From Parabacteroides sp. PF5-9 (lineage in GTDB: Bacteria > Bacteroidota > Bacteroidia > Bacteroidales > Tannerellaceae): DNA of 64,000 nt. Location: NCBI RefSeq assembly GCF_029893105.1, contig NZ_JARXWG010000015.1, positions 1-64,000 on the forward strand, read 5' to 3'. The translations under genes and the position numbers were made by a program. Under the pieces are notes generated by a model. That model saw nothing but the letters and a program-made list of their open reading frames with translations, made no database searches and had not been told where the DNA came from. Positions 43,147 to 50,841 of this stretch are shown one piece after another (position 1 is the stretch's first letter; each line of letters starts with the position of its first letter).

Positions 43147-44106
43147 ATGTGCGATTTGAAATTAAAGTATCTCTTATTATTCATTGCGTTTTCTTCCTGC
43201 ATAGCCTCTGCTCAGGTAGATTCTCTTTTTATCGGCAGCTATGATCAGAAACTGATGATTATCGGATTTGTCGCTAAAGACTTTGTCTTTTTGGAGACCA
43301 TCCAGCCGCAAAGCGAACAAACCTATTTCCCGAATAATCCGGCGCGGTTGGGGGTAGGACTGTCATGGAAGAATTCGGTATTGAGTTTTGCCTATGGTTA
43401 TCCGTTTGATTTTCTTCGGGAAAAAAAGTTTGGAAAGACGCGGTTTATAGACTGGCAATACCATCATTACGACCGAAAATTTGTTTTTGACCTTTTTCTT
43501 CAGCGATATAAAGGGTTTTATATGGAAGATAAAAAAAGGAGTGAACCGTTTATCTTATCTCCGGATTTAAGTGTGCGGCAGTACGGAATGAACGCCAACT
43601 ATATTGTCAATAATAAAAAATTCTCCTATAAAGCAGCATTTGTACAAAATGAAAAACAACTACGTTCTGCCGGCAGTTTGTTGCTGGGAGGAGGGATTTA
43701 TGTGACACAGATTACATCCGATAGTTCCTTTGTGTATATGGATCGTAGAAGTTTTGATAATTTTCAATTCGGATTAAGTGCTGGTTATGCATATACTTGG
43801 GTTTTGGGTAAACGGTGGTTTATCAATGGCTCATGTACGGTTGGGATAAATTTCGGAAGCGAAAAAGTCAGTAGTTTCGGCAAGCAGAAACTGGAAGTCT
43901 ATCCCACCGTATTCCCCCGGATGTCGATTGGCTATAATCATGAAAAATGGGCCATGAGTTTTGTGTATATTAGTAATATTACATTTCCATCTTACACGGA
44001 AGACCATTCCATCACTTTGCTTGCCGGCAAATTTCAACTCTCTTATATACACCGGATAGAGGATCTCCCGTTTCTTTCCAAGCTATTGGACAAACTTCCT
44101 TTTTGA
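43147..44106 (+). CDS. DUF4421-like exported outer-membrane protein
   Basis: The start is set at ATG 43147 (MCDLKLKYLLLF) because the TTG at 43132 lies inside the promoter element. The 319-residue product has a signal peptide (to about residue 22, ASAQ) and alternating aromatic strands typical of a beta-barrel, such as YHHYDRKFVFDLFLQRYKGFYM and FQFGLSAGYAYTWVLGKRWFING. The region around NPARLGVGLSWKNSVLSFAYGYPFDF fits the DUF4421 family. Function is unknown. It is a single gene, followed by repeat copy C. Confidence 0.75.
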   Translation: MCDLKLKYLLLFIAFSSCIASAQVDSLFIGSYDQKLMIIGFVAKDFVFLETIQPQSEQTYFPNNPARLGVGLSWKNSVLSFAYGYPFDFLREKKFGKTRFIDWQYHHYDRKFVFDLFLQRYKGFYMEDKKRSEPFILSPDLSVRQYGMNANYIVNNKKFSYKAAFVQNEKQLRSAGSLLLGGGIYVTQITSDSSFVYMDRRSFDNFQFGLSAGYAYTWVLGKRWFINGSCTVGINFGSEKVSSFGKQKLEVYPTVFPRMSIGYNHEKWAMSFVYISNITFPSYTEDHSITLLAGKFQLSYIHRIEDLPFLSKLLDKLPF

Positions 44107-44173
44107 GAAGACAAACTTATTTATCCGAACAAAAAATTAAAGCGGCCGATTGCTTTATCTGCACCTTAATGAA

Positions 44174-44297
44174 CACTTTTCTGTTAGACCTACCTCTGTT
44201 TTTTGTTAGAGGTACGTCTAAAATAATTTAGAGGTACGTGTAAATCGATTTAGAGGTACGTCTAAACAAATTTAGAGGTACCTCTAACAGAAAAGTG
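44174..44297 (-). repeat. palindromic-unit repeat element, copy C
   Basis: It begins CACTTTTCTGTTAGACC and ends TCTAACAGAAAAGTG, so the ends are perfect inverted repeats over about 13 bases. Four units of the TTTAGAGGTACGTCTAAA type follow the left-hand tail ACCTACCTCTGTTTTTTG, which is the reverse complement of the right-hand tail of copies A and B; hence copy C is inverted. The last unit, TTAGAGGTACCTCTAA, is a perfect palindrome, like the first of copy B. It lies between two converging genes. Confidence 0.85.
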
Positions 44298-44353
44298 ATT
44301 CAAACGATTCTAAAAAGTGATCTCAAGATTCTAAAAAACCTCTTGGTACACAC

Positions 44354-44381
44354 AAAAAAAGGTATCCTCCCGGACACCTTC
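44354..44381 (-). terminator. terminator of the small exported-protein gene
   Basis: On the minus strand GGTGTCC and GGATACC pair around GGGA, followed by TTTTTTTG. Confidence 0.7.
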
Positions 44382-44402
44382 TTCTGACTAATACTAACCT
44401 AT

Positions 44403-44789
44403 TTACTTTGTGTGGGCCAGATACGTATCAGCAACCACGTAATCTCCTAACAGCCGATTATTGTTATTCGTAATATTGAGCAGCATAACATATTTGCGAT
44501 ACTGTTCTGCCGTTAATACTTCTTTCATTAATTTCAGATTCCCGTATACGGCCTGGTGCATCTTCTGTTCTTTAAGATCCGAAGTGGCTGTCAGACTATT
44601 CGATTGCATCTCCATGAAATAGTCATTGATCTTTGCCACTTCACTCTTCTGATACGGAGCCAGTTCCAAAAAAGAACTTAACTGACTGAAACCAGAGGAG
44701 AAAGGTTGTTTACTTGCATCCTGTGCCTGTGTTAAACTCATTGTAGCGCTAAAAACTAAGGCCGCTACTGCCAATACTAAACGTTTCAT
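44403..44789 (-). CDS. small exported helical protein
   Basis: A 128-residue protein with a signal peptide (to about residue 23, LTQAQ). The mature part is helical, with EVAKINDYFMEMQSNSL and LKLMKEVLTAEQYRKYVMLLNITNNNN. This resembles periplasmic CpxP/Spy-like helical hairpins in general shape only; no LTxxQ motif is clear apart from LTAEQYRKY. I do not assign a family. The long AT-rich upstream region has several inverted repeats. Confidence 0.65.
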   Translation of the reverse strand: MKRLVLAVAALVFSATMSLTQAQDASKQPFSSGFSQLSSFLELAPYQKSEVAKINDYFMEMQSNSLTATSDLKEQKMHQAVYGNLKLMKEVLTAEQYRKYVMLLNITNNNNRLLGDYVVADTYLAHTK

Positions 44790-45165
44790 AACCTAATCTT
44801 TTACCTAATTTATACTTAAAACCTATTTATTATTAAAAACACAAACAAATCAATTTAATCCATCAACAAATCATTGATTAATCATAGAACAAATTAAATT
44901 TGTTGATACAAAGGAATACAAATCAACAACAGGTTGTTTCGATATTTTCGTGAAAAGGAAAAATTGGGGTATAAAAACGAAAAACAATAAAATCTAATCA
45001 ATGATCTGAGTATCAAATAGCTAACATCGTAACAGGTTTGCTAATTAGCTATTTTTCGTTTTCAGTCCCTTTTTTTTCGTGATAAAGAAACTCATATAAC
45101 CTCATCGTATCATCTGTTATTACTTTTGCACCAGTCAATCGAATGTTTATTTTATATTTATTGTT
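44790..45165. promoter_or_regulatory. divergent intergenic region with inverted repeats
   Basis: These 376 bases separate two divergent genes. ATCAACAAAT at 44863-44872 and ATTTGTTGAT at 44899-44908 form a perfect 10-bp inverted repeat. A second ATCAACAAC/GTTGTT pair lies at about 44922-44940. AAATAGCTA at 45015-45023 and TAGCTATTT at 45046-45054 form another perfect 9-bp repeat followed by T-rich DNA. These may be operators or RNA hairpins. The DUF5916 promoter element is at 45121-45128. Confidence 0.5.
45121..45128 (+). promoter_or_regulatory. -7 element of the DUF5916 gene
   Basis: TACTTTTG lies 37 bases before the start codon. Confidence 0.55.
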
Positions 45166-47823
45166 ATGAAAAGTAGAAAAAAGAATTCCCTTTTTAATTG
45201 TACGCAACATATTTTCAAATCATTCTTCGTTTTATGGGGGTTCTTATATGCATTTACCGGCAACGCACAAACAGTACAGACCGACAGCATTGTATTAATT
45301 CCTTTTGAGGATGCGTATAAACGGGTTTATCAGGCAACGAAAGTAGAAAATTTCAATCCCGATATAGACGGGCAGTTAACCGAAGAATTCTGGTCTACCC
45401 ATGGCGACTGGTCAGAACCATTTGTTCAATCACAGCCGGTAGAAAGAGGTCTTTCGGAATACAACACGCAGATGAAACTGTTTTATGACAACAGATATAT
45501 CTATGTTGGTATTATCTGCCACGATCTTCATCCGGCAACCATCCGGCGATTTGTCGGAAACCGCGACGAAGAGATCGGCGATCTGGTCAGTGTTTCGTTC
45601 GATCCCTATCACGACTATCGGGTAGCCACACAGTTTGTATTGAATGCTGGTGGCACAAAAGCAGATATGATGATTACCGACCAACTGGTTAATAACCGAA
45701 GCTGGAATGCCGTATGGGAAGGAAGAAGTGCCGTTAATGAACAAGCTGGTTACTGGTCGGCCGAATTCCGTATACCATTCACCCAACTGCGCTATCGCCA
45801 GAACAAGGAAGATGGCATCTGGGGGCTGCATGTACGCCGGGTCATCTACAAAGGAAACGAAGTACAATACTGGAGTCTTATCCCGCAAAATCGGAACGGC
45901 TATGTTTATTCTTTCGGAGAACTACACGGCATGAAAGAACTTCCGCGTTCAAAAGGGCTCGAAATAAGCCCGTATGCTTCGGGGGAATATCTGCGAGAAC
46001 CCCGGATCGACGGTAGTCCATACCAAACCGGTGATCGCTGGTCAGGTAATGTCGGACTCGATGCGAAACTGGCGGTTTCCGACTTCACATTAGACCTGAC
46101 CGTCAATCCCGATTACGGACAGGTCGAACAAGATCCTTCCGTGATGAATCTGACAACACAGGAAACTTTTTATGATGAAAAACGGCCTTTCTTTCTCGAA
46201 GGAAGTCATATTTTCAGCCTGGCACCGGGAGGAAGTAACGATATGTTCTATTCGCGTCGTTTGGGCGCAATGCCTTCTTATAGTCCCGATGTTGATCATC
46301 AAACCAGTTTTGCACAGACAGCAAAAAATGTTCCGATCATTGGTGCATTGAAACTGACCGGAACAAATAAAAACGGCATCACCATAGGCGTTCTGCAAAG
46401 TGTGACCGCCCGTATTTCATCCAACGTGACACAAAATGGAACAGAAGAGAAAGTTGTGATCGAACCCTTGACGAACTATACAGTCGGACGTTTGCAAAAA
46501 AACTGGCAGGGGAACACCTTATTGGGAGGAATGATTACGTCCGTGAACCGGGCCTTAGACGAACCGCATTTAAAAAATTTATTGATAAAAGATGCTTTCA
46601 CGGCCGGAATAGATTTTACGCAGTATTTCAAAAACAGATTATATTACATCGAAACCAAAGCAATGTTTAGTTCTTTGCACGGAACGGCGGAAGCCATTAC
46701 CCGGAAACAATACAACTCGGTTCATTATTACCAGCGGGAATCTGCACAAAGTTATTTAGGGGTCGACCCGACACGAACCTCCCTCAATGGAACAGGCGGT
46801 TATGTTGAAGTCGGACGCAAAGGAAACTCAAAATGGAATATCTCGGAAAAATTCACCTGGTACACGCCGGGATTCGATCTGAATGATGTCGGTTATCTGG
46901 CAAGAGCCGATCAGCTTCATAATCAAACAGTCATCTCTTTCAATCAAAATAGTCCCTGGTTTATATTCCGTTCCACTCAACTTCAATTCAATCAGGAAAA
47001 CACGTGGGATTTCGACGGTCAGATCAATGAAAACAGGTTCAGGCTTCGCTGGGATGCTACGTTAAAAAACAGATATGGGTGGTGGGTGACACAAACGTTT
47101 CTGGTCAATCGCCATGACAACCGTCTTTTGCGAGGCGGCCCGGATATGCGCTTACCTGCAGCCTATTGGAATTCGATGGGTGTATTCACAGATCAGTCGC
47201 AACCGTTCTCTTTTGCTTTCGATTATATCAGTAACAGGAATTTAAACGGTAGCAAAATGGAATATTCGCTTAATCCGAGTTTCAACTACCGGATCGGCAA
47301 TCATCTGCTCTTGGAAAGTGAATTTACAATCTACCGGGATAGAAATGAATTTCAATATGCAGGTGTATTATCTCCGCTTCAGGCCGATGAAAAGACAACC
47401 TATCTGCTCGGTCGGATGAAGCAAAGGACTTATGGTGTCACCTTACGGGCACAAGTCAATATTACACCCGATATTTCCGTGCAATTCTATGGTGCTCCTT
47501 TTACTTCAATCGCGAGATACGACCAGTTTAGAGCGGCGGCCGACACCAAATCGGATATTTATGAAAACCGGACACGCGAACTCACTCCGGACGAGAAGAC
47601 ACGTATGCGTAATCCGGATTTCAGTTTCAATGAATTCCGTTCCAATCTTGTCGCACGCTGGGAATATTTACCCGGTTCGACACTCTATCTGGTATGGGAA
47701 CACAGTATGTCAAACAGAGACAACCATTATGTATCAGGTTGGGGAAACAATCTGGACCGGATGTTTAACATACCGGCATCCAACACGTTTATGATTAAAT
47801 TGAATTACTGGTTTAGCTTATGA
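45166..47823 (+). CDS. DUF5916 outer-membrane protein with CBM9-like domain
   Basis: An 885-residue exported protein. After a signal peptide (about residues 1-35) comes a CBM9-like beta-sandwich (IDGQLTEEFWSTHGDWSEPFVQSQP to about 230). It is followed by a long C-terminal DUF5916 region rich in aromatic strands, with VNPDYGQVEQDPSVMNLTTQETFYDEKRPFFLEG, which is typical. The end, MIKLNYWFSL, looks like a final barrel strand. The family is widespread in Bacteroidetes; its role is not established, although carbohydrate binding is suggested by the N-terminal domain. It converges with the esterase gene. Confidence 0.82.
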   Translation: MKSRKKNSLFNCTQHIFKSFFVLWGFLYAFTGNAQTVQTDSIVLIPFEDAYKRVYQATKVENFNPDIDGQLTEEFWSTHGDWSEPFVQSQPVERGLSEYNTQMKLFYDNRYIYVGIICHDLHPATIRRFVGNRDEEIGDLVSVSFDPYHDYRVATQFVLNAGGTKADMMITDQLVNNRSWNAVWEGRSAVNEQAGYWSAEFRIPFTQLRYRQNKEDGIWGLHVRRVIYKGNEVQYWSLIPQNRNGYVYSFGELHGMKELPRSKGLEISPYASGEYLREPRIDGSPYQTGDRWSGNVGLDAKLAVSDFTLDLTVNPDYGQVEQDPSVMNLTTQETFYDEKRPFFLEGSHIFSLAPGGSNDMFYSRRLGAMPSYSPDVDHQTSFAQTAKNVPIIGALKLTGTNKNGITIGVLQSVTARISSNVTQNGTEEKVVIEPLTNYTVGRLQKNWQGNTLLGGMITSVNRALDEPHLKNLLIKDAFTAGIDFTQYFKNRLYYIETKAMFSSLHGTAEAITRKQYNSVHYYQRESAQSYLGVDPTRTSLNGTGGYVEVGRKGNSKWNISEKFTWYTPGFDLNDVGYLARADQLHNQTVISFNQNSPWFIFRSTQLQFNQENTWDFDGQINENRFRLRWDATLKNRYGWWVTQTFLVNRHDNRLLRGGPDMRLPAAYWNSMGVFTDQSQPFSFAFDYISNRNLNGSKMEYSLNPSFNYRIGNHLLLESEFTIYRDRNEFQYAGVLSPLQADEKTTYLLGRMKQRTYGVTLRAQVNITPDISVQFYGAPFTSIARYDQFRAAADTKSDIYENRTRELTPDEKTRMRNPDFSFNEFRSNLVARWEYLPGSTLYLVWEHSMSNRDNHYVSGWGNNLDRMFNIPASNTFMIKLNYWFSL

Positions 47824-47851
47824 CAACGCCCTTTTGGGGTAAGACGGGAAA

Positions 47852-48826
47852 TTATTTTGTCTGTTTAAACAGCCAGTCTCTTACCCCTTCCAGTTTATAC
47901 GCGTAGTCAAAGGAACACATATGTTCATTGCCTGGTCCGGCATCCGGTAAAACACTACCTAATGTAAATACAACGAAATGGATCTGATTACCTTCAGCTA
48001 AGAGTTTTTGCACCTCAGCCTCCTGGGCTTGGGGAGAAAGTTTGGCACTCCATTCCGCCGAACTGATCTTAGCCTGTTCGTTCTCCAGCACTGTTCTTAA
48101 GGCTATCATACCTTTGGGAGCCTTTTTATCTCCGGCAGCAACGATATAGAAAAATTTATCATGAGCAAAACCAGCCATTTTTTCCGTATCCCACTGACAT
48201 CCCACATAGATAGATGCTGCAAAAAGATCGGGATAAGTGATATTAAAATACATGGAGATCATTCCCCCCATAGACTGTCCGGTAGTGTAAAGCCGGTTCC
48301 TATCTATGCTGTACTGATCGACTACCGCCTCTAACAAACGAATAGTCATCTCCACCTCATAAGATGTTTCAAAATCATCGTTTACGACCGTTTCCGAGAC
48401 ATATTGGGGAACAAGAATAAAACTAGGATGTTTCGTCTGCTCTTTGGTCGTGGCCCATACTCCGGCACCATACCCTTGGGTTAAAGGGACCTTCACATCT
48501 TTTTGAGTTGTGCTACCGTCGGCGATAAACAAGACAAGAGGATATAAGGTGGCTTCATCATAATTATCCGGTATAAATAGGTTGTAAGACATGGTCTTTC
48601 CGGTTTCAGCGTCTTTAAACTCCAATTGAACAAACTTGTCTACAGTTTCATCCAACAAGGCCTTCAACTCCATATCGTTGCTTTTGTCGGGCATAGCTGT
48701 GCCTCTTTGTATTTGTTGATCCGAGAATAGATCGCCTGTAGCTGAAAGAGTTCCGTTTCCGAACCAAACACATAAAATGAAAGAGATCACTACTCGAATA
48801 CCTGTGTGTCTTAATTGACTATCCAT
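47852..48826 (-). CDS. exported alpha/beta-hydrolase (esterase/peptidase-like)
   Basis: A 324-residue protein with an N-terminal membrane/signal segment (about residues 10-30). The nucleophile elbow GQSMGGM at 183-189, with S185, and the strand YPLVLFIADG fit the prolyl-oligopeptidase/PHB-depolymerase-like group of exported esterases. A candidate acid is in the VAAGDKKAP region and the histidine in NEHMCSFDYAY. Substrate unknown; ester or peptide bonds are both possible. Confidence 0.8.
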   Translation of the reverse strand: MDSQLRHTGIRVVISFILCVWFGNGTLSATGDLFSDQQIQRGTAMPDKSNDMELKALLDETVDKFVQLEFKDAETGKTMSYNLFIPDNYDEATLYPLVLFIADGSTTQKDVKVPLTQGYGAGVWATTKEQTKHPSFILVPQYVSETVVNDDFETSYEVEMTIRLLEAVVDQYSIDRNRLYTTGQSMGGMISMYFNITYPDLFAASIYVGCQWDTEKMAGFAHDKFFYIVAAGDKKAPKGMIALRTVLENEQAKISSAEWSAKLSPQAQEAEVQKLLAEGNQIHFVVFTLGSVLPDAGPGNEHMCSFDYAYKLEGVRDWLFKQTK

Positions 48827-49049
48827 AATACTTCTTTTTGATTATTAATTAACCTTTTCTGTTTCTTTGAAAGTTCTGTTATTATCGAAGAACGTATTGA
48901 TAAAACACAACTCACTTAACAAAGACAAAAAAAAGAATGAATAGTTTAATTTCACATGAAGGTGTAGCAGACAAATTAATCAGAACAGTTATAATCCGGA
49001 TAGCCTGTGGCAATCACAGGACAAATGAAAAAATTATTAGTGCACCCGT

Positions 49050-49523
49050 TTATTCATGGTGATAAGGTTCGTTGCGGAGGATGGTCATTGCCCGATACAA
49101 CTGCTCAAGAAAAACGACTCGGATCAATTGATGCGAAAAAGTCATACGACTCAGGGATATTTTTTCTGAAGCGGCCTGATAAACAGCCTCACTGAATCCG
49201 TAAGGGCCTCCTACGATAAACACCAACCGCTTGGGTATGGTATGCCTCTTTTTTTCTATATATGTAGCAAAGTCGATGGAGGTAAAATCTTTCCCTTTAT
49301 CGTCGAGTAAAACAACGTGATCACCTGCCTGGAGCGTTTTAAGAATAGACTCGCCCTCTTTTTCTTTTTGCTGTTTTTCTGTCAGGTTAGCCGTGCGCCG
49401 GATATCCGGAATAACTGTCATTTCAAAGGGGATATAATGGACGAGGCGTCCTGTGTATTCAGCAATACCATCATTGATCCACCGGGCATCAGTTTTACCG
49501 ATCACAACAAAAACGATCTTCAT
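49050..49523 (-). CDS. rlmH: 23S rRNA pseudouridine-1915 N3-methyltransferase
   Basis: A 157-residue SPOUT-class methyltransferase. LVFIVGGPYGFSEAVYQAA forms the SAM-binding knot, and SLSRMTFSHQLIRVVFLEQLYRAMTILRNEPYHH is the family C-terminus. It methylates pseudouridine 1915 in helix 69 of 23S rRNA. It is divergent from the DUF4783 gene, with back-to-back promoters. Confidence 0.93.
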   Translation of the reverse strand: MKIVFVVIGKTDARWINDGIAEYTGRLVHYIPFEMTVIPDIRRTANLTEKQQKEKEGESILKTLQAGDHVVLLDDKGKDFTSIDFATYIEKKRHTIPKRLVFIVGGPYGFSEAVYQAASEKISLSRMTFSHQLIRVVFLEQLYRAMTILRNEPYHHE

Positions 49524-49553
49524 CAGGTTTGATATTTATCAGGTTTACAACGG

Positions 49554-49561
49554 CAAAGTTA
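49554..49561 (-). promoter_or_regulatory. -7 element of rlmH
   Basis: The minus strand reads TAACTTTG, 30 bases before the start codon. It is 12 bases from the opposite-facing TACCTTTG of the DUF4783 gene, so the two promoters must compete or share a face. Confidence 0.55.
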
Positions 49562-49573
49562 GGAGAAAATACG

Positions 49574-49581
49574 TACCTTTG
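49574..49581 (+). promoter_or_regulatory. -7 element of the DUF4783-nadC operon
   Basis: TACCTTTG is 31 bases before the chosen ATG. Its position rules out the longer open frame that would begin at 49529. Confidence 0.55.
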
Positions 49582-49612
49582 TCTTAATTTACTCACAAAT
49601 AAAGAGACAATT

Positions 49613-49984
49613 ATGAAACGATTTTTAGTTACGTTTGCATTGGTATTCTCCTTTTTGAGTATGCAGGCAGCCGATATCAGTACGATATCGAACGCATTCA
49701 GTTCAGGTAATGCATCAGGTCTTTCTTCGGCTATGGACAGCGAAGTGGATGTGGCCATTCCCGGTTCATCCAAAAAAACAAACGGGAACGATGCGGTTGC
49801 TCTTTTGAATCGTTTTTTCTCCGGCAATAAACCGACAGGCTTTTCTGTGGTTCATCATGCCGATAAAAACGAAAGCGGTTTTTTTGTCGGAAAGTTAATG
49901 ACAGCGAACAAAGAATACCGCGTGAATGTGACCTATCGCACCGAAAACAACAAAGCAATCATTCAATCAATCAGAATAGAATAA
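49613..49984 (+). CDS. DUF4783-like small exported protein
   Basis: The start is set at ATG 49613 (MKRFLVTFALVFSFLSMQA), which begins a signal peptide and lies after the promoter. The 123-residue product has a mature part with the NTF2/SnoaL-like pattern: helix (ISTISNAFSSGNASGLSSAM), then strands VDVAIPG, GFSVVHHADK, GFFVGKLMT and YRVNVTYRTENNKAIIQSIRIE. This fits DUF4783, which in Bacteroidetes often sits between rlmH and nadC as here. Function unknown. nadC follows after four bases. Confidence 0.78.
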   Translation: MKRFLVTFALVFSFLSMQAADISTISNAFSSGNASGLSSAMDSEVDVAIPGSSKKTNGNDAVALLNRFFSGNKPTGFSVVHHADKNESGFFVGKLMTANKEYRVNVTYRTENNKAIIQSIRIE

Positions 49985-49988
49985 AAAG

Positions 49989-50828
49989 ATGGATCATCTT
50001 ATTGACGAATTAATCAAACTGGCCTTCGCGGAGGATATCGGCGATGGCGATCATACCACTCTATCTTCTATCCCTGCCGATGCGATGGGAAAGAGTCAGT
50101 TAATTATCAAAGAAGACGGTGTATTGGCTGGTATCGAAATGGCCAAACGTATTTTTCACGCATTCGATCCCGCGTTGAAAATTACCATATATATTCATGA
50201 TGGCGCCGAAGTGAGAAAAGGTGATATCGCCTTTATTGTTGAAGGAAAAGTGCAATCATTGTTGCAGACCGAACGCCTCGTATTGAACGTCATGCAACGT
50301 ATGAGTGGTATTGCAACCACCACCCGGCGTTATGCCAAAGCGTTGGAAGGTACCCGTACACGTGTACTGGATACCCGCAAGACCACTCCGGGCATGCGGA
50401 TGATCGAAAAGGAAGCGGTAAAAATAGGCGGTGGTGTTAATCATCGTATCGGCCTCTTTGACATGATTTTACTAAAAGATAATCATGTCGACTTTGCAGG
50501 AGGTATCGAACAAGCCATTACCGGAGCACAAAATTACCTTAAAGCGAAAGATAAAAAGCTAAAAATCGAGATTGAAGTACGCAATTTCGATGAACTGGAG
50601 CAAGCCATGCGTATCGGAGGTATCGACCGGATTATGCTCGACAATTTCAATGTTGAAGATACCCGTGAAGCTGTGAAACGTGTAAACGGACGGTATGAAC
50701 TGGAGTCGTCGGGCGGTATCACATTTGCCACCTTACGTGATTATGCTGAGACCGGCGTGGATTATATCTCTGTTGGCGCACTGACTCACTCTGTCAAAAG
50801 TTTGGATATGAGCCTTAAAGCTAGTTGA
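49989..50828 (+). CDS. nadC: nicotinate-nucleotide pyrophosphorylase (carboxylating)
   Basis: A 279-residue enzyme of NAD synthesis that converts quinolinate and PRPP to nicotinate mononucleotide. AEDIGDGDHTT at the N-terminus, RVLDTRKTTPGMR, GGGVNHRIGLFDMILLKDNH and ELESSGGI are the quinolinate- and PRPP-binding motifs. Length normal. It lies between the DUF4783 gene and a large exported protein gene, with short gaps. Confidence 0.93.
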   Translation: MDHLIDELIKLAFAEDIGDGDHTTLSSIPADAMGKSQLIIKEDGVLAGIEMAKRIFHAFDPALKITIYIHDGAEVRKGDIAFIVEGKVQSLLQTERLVLNVMQRMSGIATTTRRYAKALEGTRTRVLDTRKTTPGMRMIEKEAVKIGGGVNHRIGLFDMILLKDNHVDFAGGIEQAITGAQNYLKAKDKKLKIEIEVRNFDELEQAMRIGGIDRIMLDNFNVEDTREAVKRVNGRYELESSGGITFATLRDYAETGVDYISVGALTHSVKSLDMSLKAS

Positions 50829-50841
50829 TATTCTAATCGAA

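Noticed and set aside
49007-49195. 62-codon plus-strand open frame overlapping the end of rlmH
   Set aside because: It is an antisense shadow of rlmH without a promoter or a family match.
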